Shown here piece by piece: positions 19,301 through 27,566 of a DNA stretch of 64,000 nucleotides. Source of the DNA: Synechococcus sp. HK01-R (GTDB taxonomy: Bacteria; Cyanobacteriota; Cyanobacteriia; PCC-6307; Cyanobiaceae); the NCBI RefSeq assembly GCF_014217855.1, contig NZ_CP059059.1, forward strand, positions 310,001 through 374,000. Direction: 5' to 3'. Both the position numbers and the translations under genes were made by a program. Under the pieces are notes generated by a model. The model saw nothing but the letters and a program-made list of their open reading frames with translations. It did not search any database and was not told where the DNA came from. The number at the start of each line of letters is the position of its first letter. Positions within the stretch are counted from its first letter, which is position 1.

Positions 19301-21135
19301 TTGCAGCCCTGCAACACCCCCAGGCCCTGATCACGCTCGCGGTTCTGCTGCTGGCTGTCGTGCTGTTCGTCACAGGGTGGCTGGCGCCAGAGCTGACGGG
19401 CCTGCTCAGCGTCGCTCTGCTCGTGAGCTCGGGTGTCCTGACACCGGAGCAGGGGCTGGCGGGATTCGGCAGTCCGGCCCTGATCACCCTGATGGGTCTG
19501 TTTGCAGTGTCTGCGGCCCTCTTCCGCAGTGGCGCACTCGATCGTCTGCGGGAGCTGATCGCCTCTGAACGGATCCGCAGCTCCAGGCGGATGGTGGCCC
19601 TGCTGACGTTGGTCGTCGCACCGATTTCGGCCGTGGTGCCGAATACACCAATTGTCGCCAGTCTGCTGCCTGTCTTGGAGAGCTGGTGCCGCCGCCGCCG
19701 AATCGCCCCATCGCGGGTCCTGCTTCCCCTCTCCTTCGCGACGGTTCTCGGGGGCACACTCACCTTGTTGGGTAGCTCCGTGAACCTGCTGGCCAGTGAC
19801 ATCAGCCGCCAGTTTGGCCTCGGCCCGCTGGAGCTTTTCAGCATGACGGCGATCGGCCTGCCCGTCTGGCTAGCGGGATCAGTCTTCATGCTCCTTGCAC
19901 CGTCTGGTTTGCTGCCGAGCCGCGGTGAGGACGACAGCCAACTGGCCACAAGTCCCAGCCAGAGCGGCTACACCACAGAGGTCACCATCCCTCCAAACTC
20001 CAGCCTGGTGGGCCAGACCCTCCGCCACAGCCGTCTTCAGAGGCGTTTTGATGTGGATGTGCTGGAACTACAACGCGGGGCAGAACGTCTGCTCCCCCCA
20101 CTCGCCGATCGTCGCCTCGAAGCCGGAGATCGGCTGCTGCTGAGGGTTACCCGAGATGACCTCCTACGCCTCCAGCAGGACCACACCATCCAACTCGCCG
20201 ATGCCCAGCGCCCGCCGGGCAACCCGATGGCTTTCTCCGACCTGGAAGCGACCCTGTTCTCGACGGAGGTCGATGGCGGACAACGCACGGTTGAGGTGCT
20301 GCTCCCGGCGGGATCCACCCTGGCCGGCGCCAGTCTCAGGGAGCTTCGTTTCCGCCAGCGCCACAACGCCACGGTGCTGGCCCTTCGCCGCGGCCAGCAA
20401 ACCGTGCAGGAGCGACTGGGCCAGGCCGTCCTGAGGGAAGGCGACGTCTTACTGCTACAAGCTCCCCTTGATGCCATCCGCGGACTGCAAGCCAGCAACG
20501 ATCTGCTGGTGCTCGATCAGCTTGAAAACGACCTGCCAACGGTTCGACGCAAACCTCTAGCCATCGGCATCGCAGTGCTGATGCTGTTGATCCCCACGCT
20601 CACCCCCATCCCGCTCGTCGCAGCGGTTCTGCTGGCCGTGGTGGCGATGGTGATCACCGGTTGTCTCCGACCTGGTGAGGTGCAGCGCTCGATCCGGCTC
20701 GATGTGATTCTGCTGCTCGGTTCCCTTTCAAGCTTCAGCGTGGCGATGCAGACCAGTGGGCTTGCCGATGGTCTGGCGGCGGACCTAGAGCGACTGCTGC
20801 AACCCTGGCCGGCCTATGCAGCCCTCGCGGCGATGTTCCTGGTCACAACACTGATCACCAATGTGATGAGCAACGCTGCTTCGGTGGCCCTGCTGGTGCC
20901 GGTAGCCACTCAACTGGCTCAGCCTCTCGGCCTTCCACCCCAGTCGCTGCTGATGCTGGTGCTGTTCGGGGCGAGCCAGTCTTTTCTGACGCCGATGGGG
21001 TATCAGACCAACCTGATGGTTTTCGGTCCGGGGCGCTATCACTTCCTCGATGTTCCGCGCTATGGCGCCGGCCTCACCGTGATCATGACGTTGCTGGTTC
21101 CTGCGTTGATCCTCCGGCAGGTTCAGGGAGGCTGA
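19288..21135 (+). CDS. SLC13/DASS-like permease with two TrkA-C (RCK_C) domains
   Basis: A 615-residue transporter of the sodium:sulfate/dicarboxylate (SLC13) type. Two membrane halves (about residues 1-215 and 425-615) carry the repeated conserved segments NTPIVASLLP and SNAASVALLVPV. Between them are two RCK_C/TrkA-C regulatory domains (about 225-300 and 320-400; cues LVGQTLRHSRLQRRF and LAGASLRELRFRQRHN). Related cyanobacterial proteins are sulfate or other anion transporters. Substrate cannot be fixed here. It overlaps hflX and lies 2 bp before trkH, placing it in an ion-transport operon. Confidence 0.88.
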   Translation: MAELIAALQHPQALITLAVLLLAVVLFVTGWLAPELTGLLSVALLVSSGVLTPEQGLAGFGSPALITLMGLFAVSAALFRSGALDRLRELIASERIRSSRRMVALLTLVVAPISAVVPNTPIVASLLPVLESWCRRRRIAPSRVLLPLSFATVLGGTLTLLGSSVNLLASDISRQFGLGPLELFSMTAIGLPVWLAGSVFMLLAPSGLLPSRGEDDSQLATSPSQSGYTTEVTIPPNSSLVGQTLRHSRLQRRFDVDVLELQRGAERLLPPLADRRLEAGDRLLLRVTRDDLLRLQQDHTIQLADAQRPPGNPMAFSDLEATLFSTEVDGGQRTVEVLLPAGSTLAGASLRELRFRQRHNATVLALRRGQQTVQERLGQAVLREGDVLLLQAPLDAIRGLQASNDLLVLDQLENDLPTVRRKPLAIGIAVLMLLIPTLTPIPLVAAVLLAVVAMVITGCLRPGEVQRSIRLDVILLLGSLSSFSVAMQTSGLADGLAADLERLLQPWPAYAALAAMFLVTTLITNVMSNAASVALLVPVATQLAQPLGLPPQSLLMLVLFGASQSFLTPMGYQTNLMVFGPGRYHFLDVPRYGAGLTVIMTLLVPALILRQVQGG

Positions 21136-21137
21136 CG

Positions 21138-22541
21138 ATGCCGATCCCTGCCGCGCTCTCCCGAACTCAGGCCTGGTATCGACGCCTGACGGTCCCGCAA
21201 TTCACGGTGGTCACAGGACTTCTGGTGATCCTGGCGGGCACCCTGATCCTGGCAACACCGGTCTGCTCTGGTTCGCAAGTGGGCCTCTGGGAAGCCCTGT
21301 TCACCGCCACCTCCGCCGTCACTGTGACCGGGCTGTCAGTCATCGATGTTGGTCAGGACCTCACGCCGATCGGGCAAGGGGTTCTGGCCGTGATGATCCT
21401 GGTGGGAGGCCTTGGACTGATGGCGATCACCACGTTCCTCCAGGGATTTGTGGTGCGTGGTACTGCCTTGAGGCAACGGCTTGACCGCGGTCAGACCCTC
21501 GATGAATTCGGCGTCGGGGGGGTGGGCAGCACCTTCCGCGGCATTGCCCTGACGGCAGCGGTGATGATCCTGATCGGTGCCACGGTTCTCTACAGCTTCG
21601 GCTTCACCGATCTGCCACGGGGGCCTGAGCGGCTCTGGGCATCCCTGTTTCACAGCATTTCCGCTTACAACAACGCGGGCTTCGGCCTCTGGAGCGACAG
21701 CCTTGAGAACTACCGCACCAACGGCGTTGTCAACGCAGTGATCTTGGTGCTGATCGTGCTCGGGGGCCTTGGTTGGCGCGTGACCAATGACGTCTGGACC
21801 CATCGCCAGCGCCTCAATCGCCGCAATCTCAGCCTGCACACCCGGCTCGTTCTGCGCTCCAGCCTGATCCTGATCGCCATCGGCACCGGCGGTCTGCTGA
21901 TCACCGAATCACTCACACATGGACAGTTCCTCAGCAGCGTGGCCTGGCCGGAACGATTGATGGCTGCACTCTTCGAATCGGTCAGTGCTCGCACAGCCGG
22001 CTTCACCACCGTGCATCTCTCCCTCCAGAGCATCTCGGATTCCGGCCTGCTGCTGATGATGACCCTGATGTTCATCGGGGCGAGCCCGGGGGGAACTGGA
22101 GGCGGCATCAAGACCACAACGGTGGTCGCCCTTGTCGCTGCGACCCGCTCCACCCTGCGGGGCCGTGAGGACGTGGTGATCCGCAACCGTCAGATCTCCG
22201 ACAAGGTGGTGTTGCGAGCCGTCAGCATCACGGTGGCCTCGCTCCTGTTCGTGCTGGCGATGGCCTTGCTCCTGGCCCTTAGTAGCAACCTCAGTGGTGA
22301 GGAACCCTTCACGTTTCTGGAGCTTCTGTTCACCTGCATTTCCGCCTTCGCCACCGTGGGTCTGGATCTGGGGGTGACTGAGCACCTTGGACGATTCGGG
22401 CAGCTGGTGCTGGTGCTGGGCATGTTTGTGGGACGCCTGGGGATCCTGCTGCTACTGAGTGCGATCTGGGAAACCCTCAACCGGGATCTGTTCACTCGTC
22501 AGAATCGAATCGGTTTCCCCCGGGAGGATCTCTATGTCTAG
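21138..22541 (+). CDS. Potassium uptake protein, TrkH/KtrB family
   Basis: This 467-residue membrane protein is the ion-translocating subunit of a Ktr/Trk potassium system. The four pore loops are visible around SAVTVTGLSVID, AYNNAGFGLWS, SARTAGFTTVHL and ISAFATVGLDLG, each with the filter glycine, as in KtrB/TrkH. About eight to ten TM segments surround them. Its 3' end overlaps by 8 bp the TrkA/KtrA gene that would encode the nucleotide-gated cytoplasmic ring. In cyanobacteria this system is often sodium-dependent and serves osmotic adaptation. Confidence 0.93.
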   Translation: MPIPAALSRTQAWYRRLTVPQFTVVTGLLVILAGTLILATPVCSGSQVGLWEALFTATSAVTVTGLSVIDVGQDLTPIGQGVLAVMILVGGLGLMAITTFLQGFVVRGTALRQRLDRGQTLDEFGVGGVGSTFRGIALTAAVMILIGATVLYSFGFTDLPRGPERLWASLFHSISAYNNAGFGLWSDSLENYRTNGVVNAVILVLIVLGGLGWRVTNDVWTHRQRLNRRNLSLHTRLVLRSSLILIAIGTGGLLITESLTHGQFLSSVAWPERLMAALFESVSARTAGFTTVHLSLQSISDSGLLLMMTLMFIGASPGGTGGGIKTTTVVALVAATRSTLRGREDVVIRNRQISDKVVLRAVSITVASLLFVLAMALLLALSSNLSGEEPFTFLELLFTCISAFATVGLDLGVTEHLGRFGQLVLVLGMFVGRLGILLLLSAIWETLNRDLFTRQNRIGFPREDLYV

Positions 22542-23241
22542 GGAGTGGTGGAGCTGGGCCGCATCCGGAGACGCCCAGCTGCAAAGTTTCGGGGTTGTCG
22601 GTGTCGGACGCTTCGGCAGCGCCGTGTGCCGCGAGTTGCTTCAGAACAGCGCGGAGGTTCTGGCCGTGGACCGCTCCGCCCGGGCTATCGAGGAACTACG
22701 CCAGCAGGAACCCTCCATCGAGGCGCGGGTTGTGGACTGCACCGATGAGGAATCCCTGCGTGAGGCCGGGATTCTCGACATGGACACCGTGGTGGTCGCG
22801 ATCAGCGAGCCAATCGAAGCCAGCATCACGGCAACCCTGATCGCCAAGGATGGCAAGGGCAGTCGGGTCCGGCGGGTGATTGCACGAGCCACCAGCGATC
22901 TGCACGAAAAGATGCTGATTCGCGTTGGAGCCGACAAGGTGGTGTTCCCCTCGCGCATGCAAGGTGAGCGCCTTGGGCTGGAACTCGTGCGGCCGAATCT
23001 CATGGAGCGCCTTGAGCTCGATGAACGTCACTGCATCGAGGAGATCAAGGTGCCAGGGCGTTTCGTGGGCCGTTCTCTACGGGACCTGAACCTGCGTAAA
23101 AACCATCACGTGAATGTGCTGGCAGCTGGTCCAGCAAGGGATCTCACCGTGAATCCACCGGCCTCCCACATCCTCCAAGAGGGCCACGTGCTGGTGGTGA
23201 TGGGGTTAATCGACGACCTTCAAAAACTGCCTAGAACCTGA
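22534..23241 (+). CDS. Potassium uptake regulatory subunit, TrkA/KtrA family
   Basis: This 235-residue cytoplasmic RCK protein binds NAD(H)/ATP and gates the TrkH/KtrB channel. The N-terminal Rossmann motif FGVVGVGRFGSAVCREL is intact. It is followed by the RCK_N body (VVDCTDEESLREAGILDMD) and a C-terminal RCK_C domain (EIKVPGRFVGRSLRDLNLR). The ATG lies inside the trkH coding end with a good GGGAGG ribosome site. There is one RCK unit rather than two, which fits KtrA more than E. coli TrkA. Confidence 0.93.
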   Translation: MSREWWSWAASGDAQLQSFGVVGVGRFGSAVCRELLQNSAEVLAVDRSARAIEELRQQEPSIEARVVDCTDEESLREAGILDMDTVVVAISEPIEASITATLIAKDGKGSRVRRVIARATSDLHEKMLIRVGADKVVFPSRMQGERLGLELVRPNLMERLELDERHCIEEIKVPGRFVGRSLRDLNLRKNHHVNVLAAGPARDLTVNPPASHILQEGHVLVVMGLIDDLQKLPRT

Positions 23242-23245
23242 ACTC

Positions 23246-24400
23246 ATGCGCGTCATCGGGCTGATGAGCGGCACCAGCGCCGATGGGGTCGATGCCGCTC
23301 TTGTGGACTTCAACGGCCACCCAAGCCAGCCCCATTGGCGCCTGATTCGCCAGGCATCACTGCCCTACCCAAGGGAGCTTCAGTCCAGGATCCTGGCGGT
23401 GGCGCAGGGGGAACCGACCGCAGCCGGTTCACTGCTGGCACTCTCCGAAGAGATCACCCTCCATCAGGCCGAAGCCGCTCGGGCCTGCGATCCCCTGGGC
23501 CAGGCCAGCCTGGTGGGCTGCCACGGACAAACAATCTGGCACCGTCCACCCGAGCGGAATGTCGACGGAAGCTTCCGACTGGGGGCCAGCTGGCAACTGT
23601 TGCAGGCCGAATCGCTGGCCCAGCAACTGGGCCGGGCAGTGATTCACAACTTCAGAGCAGCGGACCTTGCTCTGGGGGGCCAGGGTGCGCCGCTTGTGCC
23701 CATGGCAGATGCAGCCCTGCTTGGTCGCTGCACGGGCTGGCGCGCCCTTCTGAACTTGGGAGGAATCGCCAATCTCACCCTGATCCCGCCCCGCTGCGGG
23801 CCTGACCGCGACCAGCCGGTGCTGGGTTGGGACTGCGGACCGGCCAACAGCCTGATCGATCTGGCCATCCAGCAATTCAGCCACGGCAGGGAGACGTTTG
23901 ACCGGGATGGACAACGAGCCGCAGCCGGGAAGGTGCACGAGGCCTGGATCCAGCGCTGGCTGCAGGAGCCTTACTTCCTTCAGGCTCCGCCGAAATCCAC
24001 GGGCCGAGAACTCTTTGGACGCGATGACCTGCAACGACGACTCTCCGAACTGAGCAATGCCTCCAACGACGACTGCCTTGCCACCCTCACCGCTTTCACT
24101 GCCGCAGTGGTGGCAGCGGATCTCGCGCGGATTCAAGCCCAGGGCCGGCCGCTCCCCCTGGAGCTCCTGGTGGCTGGTGGCGGCGGCAGAAACCCGACCA
24201 TGATGCGTGAGCTAACCCGCCGTTGCCGCGGGCTGCGTGTGCGATCCAGCGATGCGTTGGCGCTTCCCGCCACCAGCCGGGAGGCGATTGTGTTTGCCCT
24301 GCTCGCCTGGTGGCATCAGCGGCGCCACCCCGGCAATGCGCCAGCCGTGACTGGTGCCCAGCGCGCCGTTGTGCTGGGGCAGCGAGCCGAGCCCGCCTGA
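23246..24400 (+). CDS. anmK: Anhydro-N-acetylmuramic acid kinase
   Basis: AnmK converts 1,6-anhydro-MurNAc from peptidoglycan turnover to MurNAc 6-phosphate. The 384-residue product starts with the signature GLMSGTSADGVDAALVDF, then has GCHGQTIWHRP, NLGGIANLT and GWDCGPANSLIDL, and ends in VAGGGGRNPTMM, matching the family end to end. It lies 4 bp after trkA and is the last gene of the run. NagZ, which generates its substrate, is encoded at 62836, about 38 kb away. Confidence 0.95.
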   Translation: MRVIGLMSGTSADGVDAALVDFNGHPSQPHWRLIRQASLPYPRELQSRILAVAQGEPTAAGSLLALSEEITLHQAEAARACDPLGQASLVGCHGQTIWHRPPERNVDGSFRLGASWQLLQAESLAQQLGRAVIHNFRAADLALGGQGAPLVPMADAALLGRCTGWRALLNLGGIANLTLIPPRCGPDRDQPVLGWDCGPANSLIDLAIQQFSHGRETFDRDGQRAAAGKVHEAWIQRWLQEPYFLQAPPKSTGRELFGRDDLQRRLSELSNASNDDCLATLTAFTAAVVAADLARIQAQGRPLPLELLVAGGGGRNPTMMRELTRRCRGLRVRSSDALALPATSREAIVFALLAWWHQRRHPGNAPAVTGAQRAVVLGQRAEPA

Positions 24401-24449
24401 GAGGCCAGGCTGTTGTCCAAACAGGCTGGCGGCTCATTGAACGAGGGGC

Positions 24450-24731
24450 TCAGCCAGGGCGATAGAGACGCAGGCGGCGAGGGGCCCCACGCAGGCGGCG
24501 AGGCTGCTGCGCCTCAAGCGCCGTGCGCATCCGCTCCACAGGCGCATCCGAAGCAGCGCCCTGCTCATAGCGCTGCACACCTTGCTGGATCAGCACCTTG
24601 GCCATATTGCTCACAGTGCGTGATTCCTGCTCGGCCAGCGAGGAGAGCCTCTGGCAGAGATCTTCTGGCAGCACAACCTGAATCCGAGGGGACTTCGGCT
24701 TCCCGCTGGAGGAGGTTTGGCGGGTAGGCAC
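24450..24731 (-). CDS. Ribbon-helix-helix (CopG-like) DNA-binding protein
   Basis: A 93-residue protein from a GTG at 24731. The core PRIQVVLPEDLCQRLSSLAE begins with the short beta strand followed by two helices (LCQRLSSLAEQESR, VSNMAKVLIQQGVQRYEQ), the RHH fold of small dimeric repressors and antitoxins. The basic C-terminal tail has a duplicated heptad, PRRLRGA / PRRLRLY, from an in-frame 21-bp near-repeat. No toxin gene adjoins it. A palindrome overlapping its predicted -10 suggests autoregulation (inference). Confidence 0.78.
   Translation of the reverse strand: MPTRQTSSSGKPKSPRIQVVLPEDLCQRLSSLAEQESRTVSNMAKVLIQQGVQRYEQGAASDAPVERMRTALEAQQPRRLRGAPRRLRLYRPG
24468..24503. repeat. 15-bp direct repeat with 21-bp period inside the RHH gene
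   Basis: ACGCAGGCGGCGAGG occurs at 24468-24482 and again at 24489-24503. The period is 21 bp, seven codons, so it produces a repeated arginine-rich heptad in the RHH protein tail without changing frame. Confidence 0.85.
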
Positions 24732-24778
24732 GACCCAAAGGCAGGCAGAGCTACTCAAGAGTGTACAGAGGTGTGCAA

Positions 24779-24808
24779 GGATAGTATCCAGCACTATGCT
24801 GCAGGCAA
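24779..24808 (-). promoter_or_regulatory. Predicted promoter of the RHH gene with overlapping palindrome
   Basis: Read on the minus strand, TTGCCT (24808-24803) and TACTAT (24786-24781) are separated by 16 bp, a plausible -35/-10 pair. The -10 lies in a perfect 11-bp palindrome, GGATACTATCC (24779-24789), about 50 bp upstream of the RHH GTG. RHH repressors commonly bind short palindromes over their own promoters. Confidence 0.4.
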
Positions 24809-24886
24809 ACGAACGCTGATCGACCCCCAGAGGCTCCTCGATCAACAGCCCGCTCTCGACCATCAGCCCCTCCGCCAAGGAGCCCC

Positions 24887-25183
24887 ATGCCCAGACCCGC
24901 AAGCCTGAGCCCCGCTCGCCGGAACAGCTCCCGGTCCGCCAGCCGATCAAGGCGTCGGCAGGAAACCGATGATGTGCTGGTCTCTGCAGTGATCAGCACC
25001 TACCTGCTGACCCATCTCCACCACGTGCTCCAGCGGGCTGAATACGGAGCCATCCAGGAGGGACGTCGTTCCCAGGCCGCCAACTACGCCCAGCTCCGCA
25101 AGGTGCTCTGCATGGACGCCCGCAGCATGGAAGATGCTTCAGCCATCGGACTGCGCGACACCGATCTCGAGAAGGCCGCCTGA
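24887..25183 (+). CDS. Small basic protein, unknown
   Basis: The product has 98 residues. The ATG at 24887 is preceded by AAGGAG at 5 bases, a strong ribosome site. The first 25 residues are serine/arginine-rich and look disordered (SRSASRSRRR). The rest forms predicted helices, with VSAVISTYLLTHLHHVLQR and YAQLRKVLCMD. The gene is divergent from the RHH gene and upstream of the Nif11-like gene. I do not recognise a family; the strong ribosome site and codon use support a real gene. Confidence 0.65.
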   Translation: MPRPASLSPARRNSSRSASRSRRRQETDDVLVSAVISTYLLTHLHHVLQRAEYGAIQEGRRSQAANYAQLRKVLCMDARSMEDASAIGLRDTDLEKAA

Positions 25184-25262
25184 GCCGAAACCTCTCAGAG
25201 AGTCAAGACGCTGCCGAAGCGGCGCACCCTTCATAGCGTTGGAAGACGACACTCCCACCTCC

Positions 25263-25490
25263 ATGAGCAACGCTGCTGAGCTGTATCGCCGGATTGAAAG
25301 TGACCGCGACCTGACCAACAGTCTGTTCAGACAAGCGCTTCAGAACCCGCAGGGAGCCATCGAGGCCATCTGCGCCATTGGAGAAAGCCTGTCGCTTCCT
25401 GTCACGCCCGATCAGGTCAGAGCACACCTTGGCGATCTTGACGACGATCGCACCAAGCAATGGCTGATCAAAGCCCGGGGTGGACTCTGA
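25263..25490 (+). CDS. Nif11-like leader peptide family protein without a core peptide
   Basis: This 75-residue protein matches the Nif11 leader pattern: an N-terminal helix (AELYRRIESDRDLTNSLF), a central AIEAICAIGESLSLPVTPDQV corresponding to the usual VxIAKExGFxIsxxDL block, and an acidic LGDLDDD segment. It ends in ARGGL, with a double glycine where modified-peptide precursors are cleaved, but only one residue follows. Nif11 leaders in marine Synechococcus often precede lanthipeptide (prochlorosin) cores. Here there is no core, and no modification or export gene adjoins it. The family call is moderately confident; role unknown. Confidence 0.7.
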   Translation: MSNAAELYRRIESDRDLTNSLFRQALQNPQGAIEAICAIGESLSLPVTPDQVRAHLGDLDDDRTKQWLIKARGGL

Positions 25491-25644
25491 GGGAGCGGCT
25501 CTCAGGCAGTTCCCGCAGCCCCGATGGTTTTGGCTTTGGACGCCCGTGGTCCCCACCACCGGCCCAGCTGAAAAACAGCCAATAGCTGACAATGGCCAAC
25601 CCGGCCGCCACCACAAGGGCCGTCACCTGCTCCAGTCTTGCCAT
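25468..25644 (-). CDS. Small single-pass membrane protein, unknown
   Basis: A 58-residue frame beginning MARLEQVTALVVAAGLAIV, with one clear transmembrane helix (about residues 7-25) ending in SYWLFFSW, then a glycine/proline/lysine-rich soluble tail. The ATG at 25644 was preferred; an in-frame upstream ATG at 25668 adds eight residues. Its 3' end overlaps the Nif11-like gene by 23 bp in convergent orientation. Helix character and length look genuine, but the overlap with another coding region lowers confidence. Confidence 0.5.
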   Translation of the reverse strand: MARLEQVTALVVAAGLAIVSYWLFFSWAGGGDHGRPKPKPSGLRELPESRSLRVHPGL

Positions 25645-25725
25645 CGCCGGTGGTTCGGATCGCAGCATTCAGTCTGCCTTTCACCCCGCACGGGATGATG
25701 GAGAGATGCCAGCCCCTTCCATCAC

Positions 25726-27450
25726 GTGCTGAGACTTGAGCGCGTCAGCAAGATCTACCCAACCGGGGAAGTGCTCCGGGATGTGACCTGGGAGGTGAAG
25801 GCCGGGGATCGCATCGGTCTCGTGGGCGTGAATGGTGCAGGAAAATCCACCCAGATGCGCCTGATTGCCGGCCTCGAGGAACCGAGCGGAGGTCAGATCG
25901 TCCGCCAAGGGGACCCGCGGATCGCCTATCTGCAGCAGGAATTCGATGTCGATCCCCGACGCAGCGTCCGCCAGGAACTGTTTCAAGCCTTCGGAGAAGC
26001 GGCCCAAGTGCTGAATCAGCAGCGCGAGGTTGAAGCAGCCATGGCATCGGAACGGGCGGCGGCAGATGCCGACCACCTTGACGATCTGATCCACGAGCTC
26101 GGGCGACTGCAAACGCGCTTCGAGGCACTGCACGGCTACGAACTCGATGCCCGCATCGACAAGCTTCTCCCCACCATCGGCTTCAGTGCTGATGACGCGG
26201 AACGGCCGGTTGCCGACTACTCCGGCGGCTGGCAGATGCGCATCGCCCTTGGCAAGATCCTGCTCCAAGACCCTGACCTGCTTCTACTCGACGAGCCCAC
26301 GAACCATCTGGACGTGGAAACGATCCAATGGCTGGAGGGCTACCTCACCGAACAGAGCGCTGCACTGGTTGTGATCAGCCATGACCGCACCTTTCTGGAT
26401 CGCGTCTGCAATCAGATCGTGAGCACGGAACGCGGGATCTCGCGGAGCTACCTCGGCAACTACACCGACCACTTGGAGCAGAAAGCCCTGGAGCGGGAAG
26501 CCACCCAAGCCGCCTTTGAGCGTCAGCAGAAGGAAATCGCCACGCAACAGGCCTATATCGACCGCTTCCGCGCCAGCGCCACTCGCAGCACACAGGCCAA
26601 GAGCCGAGAGAAGCAACTCGACAAGGTGGAACGAGTCGATGCCCCGATCGAGGATGTGGGCGGACCGAGCTTCCGCTTCCCACCCGCACCGCGCTCGGGC
26701 GCTCAAGTGGCCGTGATCGAATCCATGACCCACAGCTACGGGGATCAGATCCTGTTTCTCGGTGCAGACCTAGAGGTGGAACGGGGGGATCGCATCGCAT
26801 TTGTCGGACCCAATGGAGCCGGCAAATCCACGCTGTTGCGACTGCTGATGGGGCTGGAGACTCCGGACGAAGGGAGCGCGCGCCTGGGAGAACACAACAT
26901 CGTGGCCAGCTACTTCGAGCAAAACCAAGCCGAAGCCTTGGATCTCGGCAAAACCGTGATCGACACCATGTTTGAAGCGGTGCCGGACTGGACGCAGACC
27001 CAGGTGCGCTCCCTGCTCGGCAACTTCTGCTTCAGCAATGAAAGCGTTTTCAAGGAAGTAGGAAAACTGAGTGGAGGCGAAAAAGCGAGACTGGCTCTGG
27101 CTCTCATGCTTCTCAGCCCCTGCAACCTTCTGGTGCTTGACGAGCCCACCAACCACCTCGATATTCCGGCGAAGCAGATGCTGGAAGACGCGCTCATTCA
27201 TTACGAAGGTGCGGCACTGCTGGTCTCCCATGACCGCTATTTCATCTCAAGGGTGGCCAACCGCATCGTCGAGCTTCGTGATGGCGAACTGATCCTTTAT
27301 CGAGGCGATTACAACTACTACCTCGAGAAAAAAGACGAAGAAAAACAAGCGGCAGTCGCCGCAGTAGCCGCTGCGGAGCAGGAAGCGAAGCGACGGGCGA
27401 ATCGAGAAAAGCAGAAGCAACGCCAGGAGCGCAAAAAGAGCGCTGCCTAA
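25726..27450 (+). CDS. ABC-F family ATPase (translation factor type)
   Basis: This 574-residue soluble protein has two ABC domains and no membrane segments. Domain 1 has Walker A GVNGAGKST, signature YSGGWQMRIA and LLLDEPTNHLD. Domain 2 has GPNGAGKST, LSGGEKARLAL and LVLDEPTNHLD. The linker between them is charged and helical (ERQQKEIATQQAYIDRFRAS), and the C-terminus is a lysine/arginine-rich coil. These are marks of ABC-F proteins, which act on the ribosome. The GTG start at 25726 sits just before the first conserved residues (LRLERVSKIYP). Paralogue type (Uup or EttA-like) is not resolved. Confidence 0.92.
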   Translation: MLRLERVSKIYPTGEVLRDVTWEVKAGDRIGLVGVNGAGKSTQMRLIAGLEEPSGGQIVRQGDPRIAYLQQEFDVDPRRSVRQELFQAFGEAAQVLNQQREVEAAMASERAAADADHLDDLIHELGRLQTRFEALHGYELDARIDKLLPTIGFSADDAERPVADYSGGWQMRIALGKILLQDPDLLLLDEPTNHLDVETIQWLEGYLTEQSAALVVISHDRTFLDRVCNQIVSTERGISRSYLGNYTDHLEQKALEREATQAAFERQQKEIATQQAYIDRFRASATRSTQAKSREKQLDKVERVDAPIEDVGGPSFRFPPAPRSGAQVAVIESMTHSYGDQILFLGADLEVERGDRIAFVGPNGAGKSTLLRLLMGLETPDEGSARLGEHNIVASYFEQNQAEALDLGKTVIDTMFEAVPDWTQTQVRSLLGNFCFSNESVFKEVGKLSGGEKARLALALMLLSPCNLLVLDEPTNHLDIPAKQMLEDALIHYEGAALLVSHDRYFISRVANRIVELRDGELILYRGDYNYYLEKKDEEKQAAVAAVAAAEQEAKRRANREKQKQRQERKKSAA

Positions 27451-27566
27451 CAGTGATCGCCAGGGCTGGCAAGACGAAACTTCACAGATGGTTAGGCAGG
27501 AAGACTCATTTCTCTTTACCAGCCCAAATGGTGTGCATAGGCTGACATCACTGCTCCCGGATCGCC

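Noticed and set aside
24717-24908. 63-codon plus-strand frame upstream of the 98-residue gene
   Set aside because: It overlaps the divergent RHH promoter and has no protein-like pattern; the downstream ATG with AAGGAG is better.
24450-25183. RHH gene as an antitoxin of a toxin-antitoxin pair
   Set aside because: The neighbour genes do not resemble RelE, ParE, VapC or MazF toxins, and the orientation is divergent, not operonic.
25263-25726. Full lanthipeptide precursor or biosynthetic cluster
   Set aside because: The Nif11-like peptide ends just after GG with no cysteine/serine/threonine core, and no LanM, LanT or other maturation gene lies nearby.
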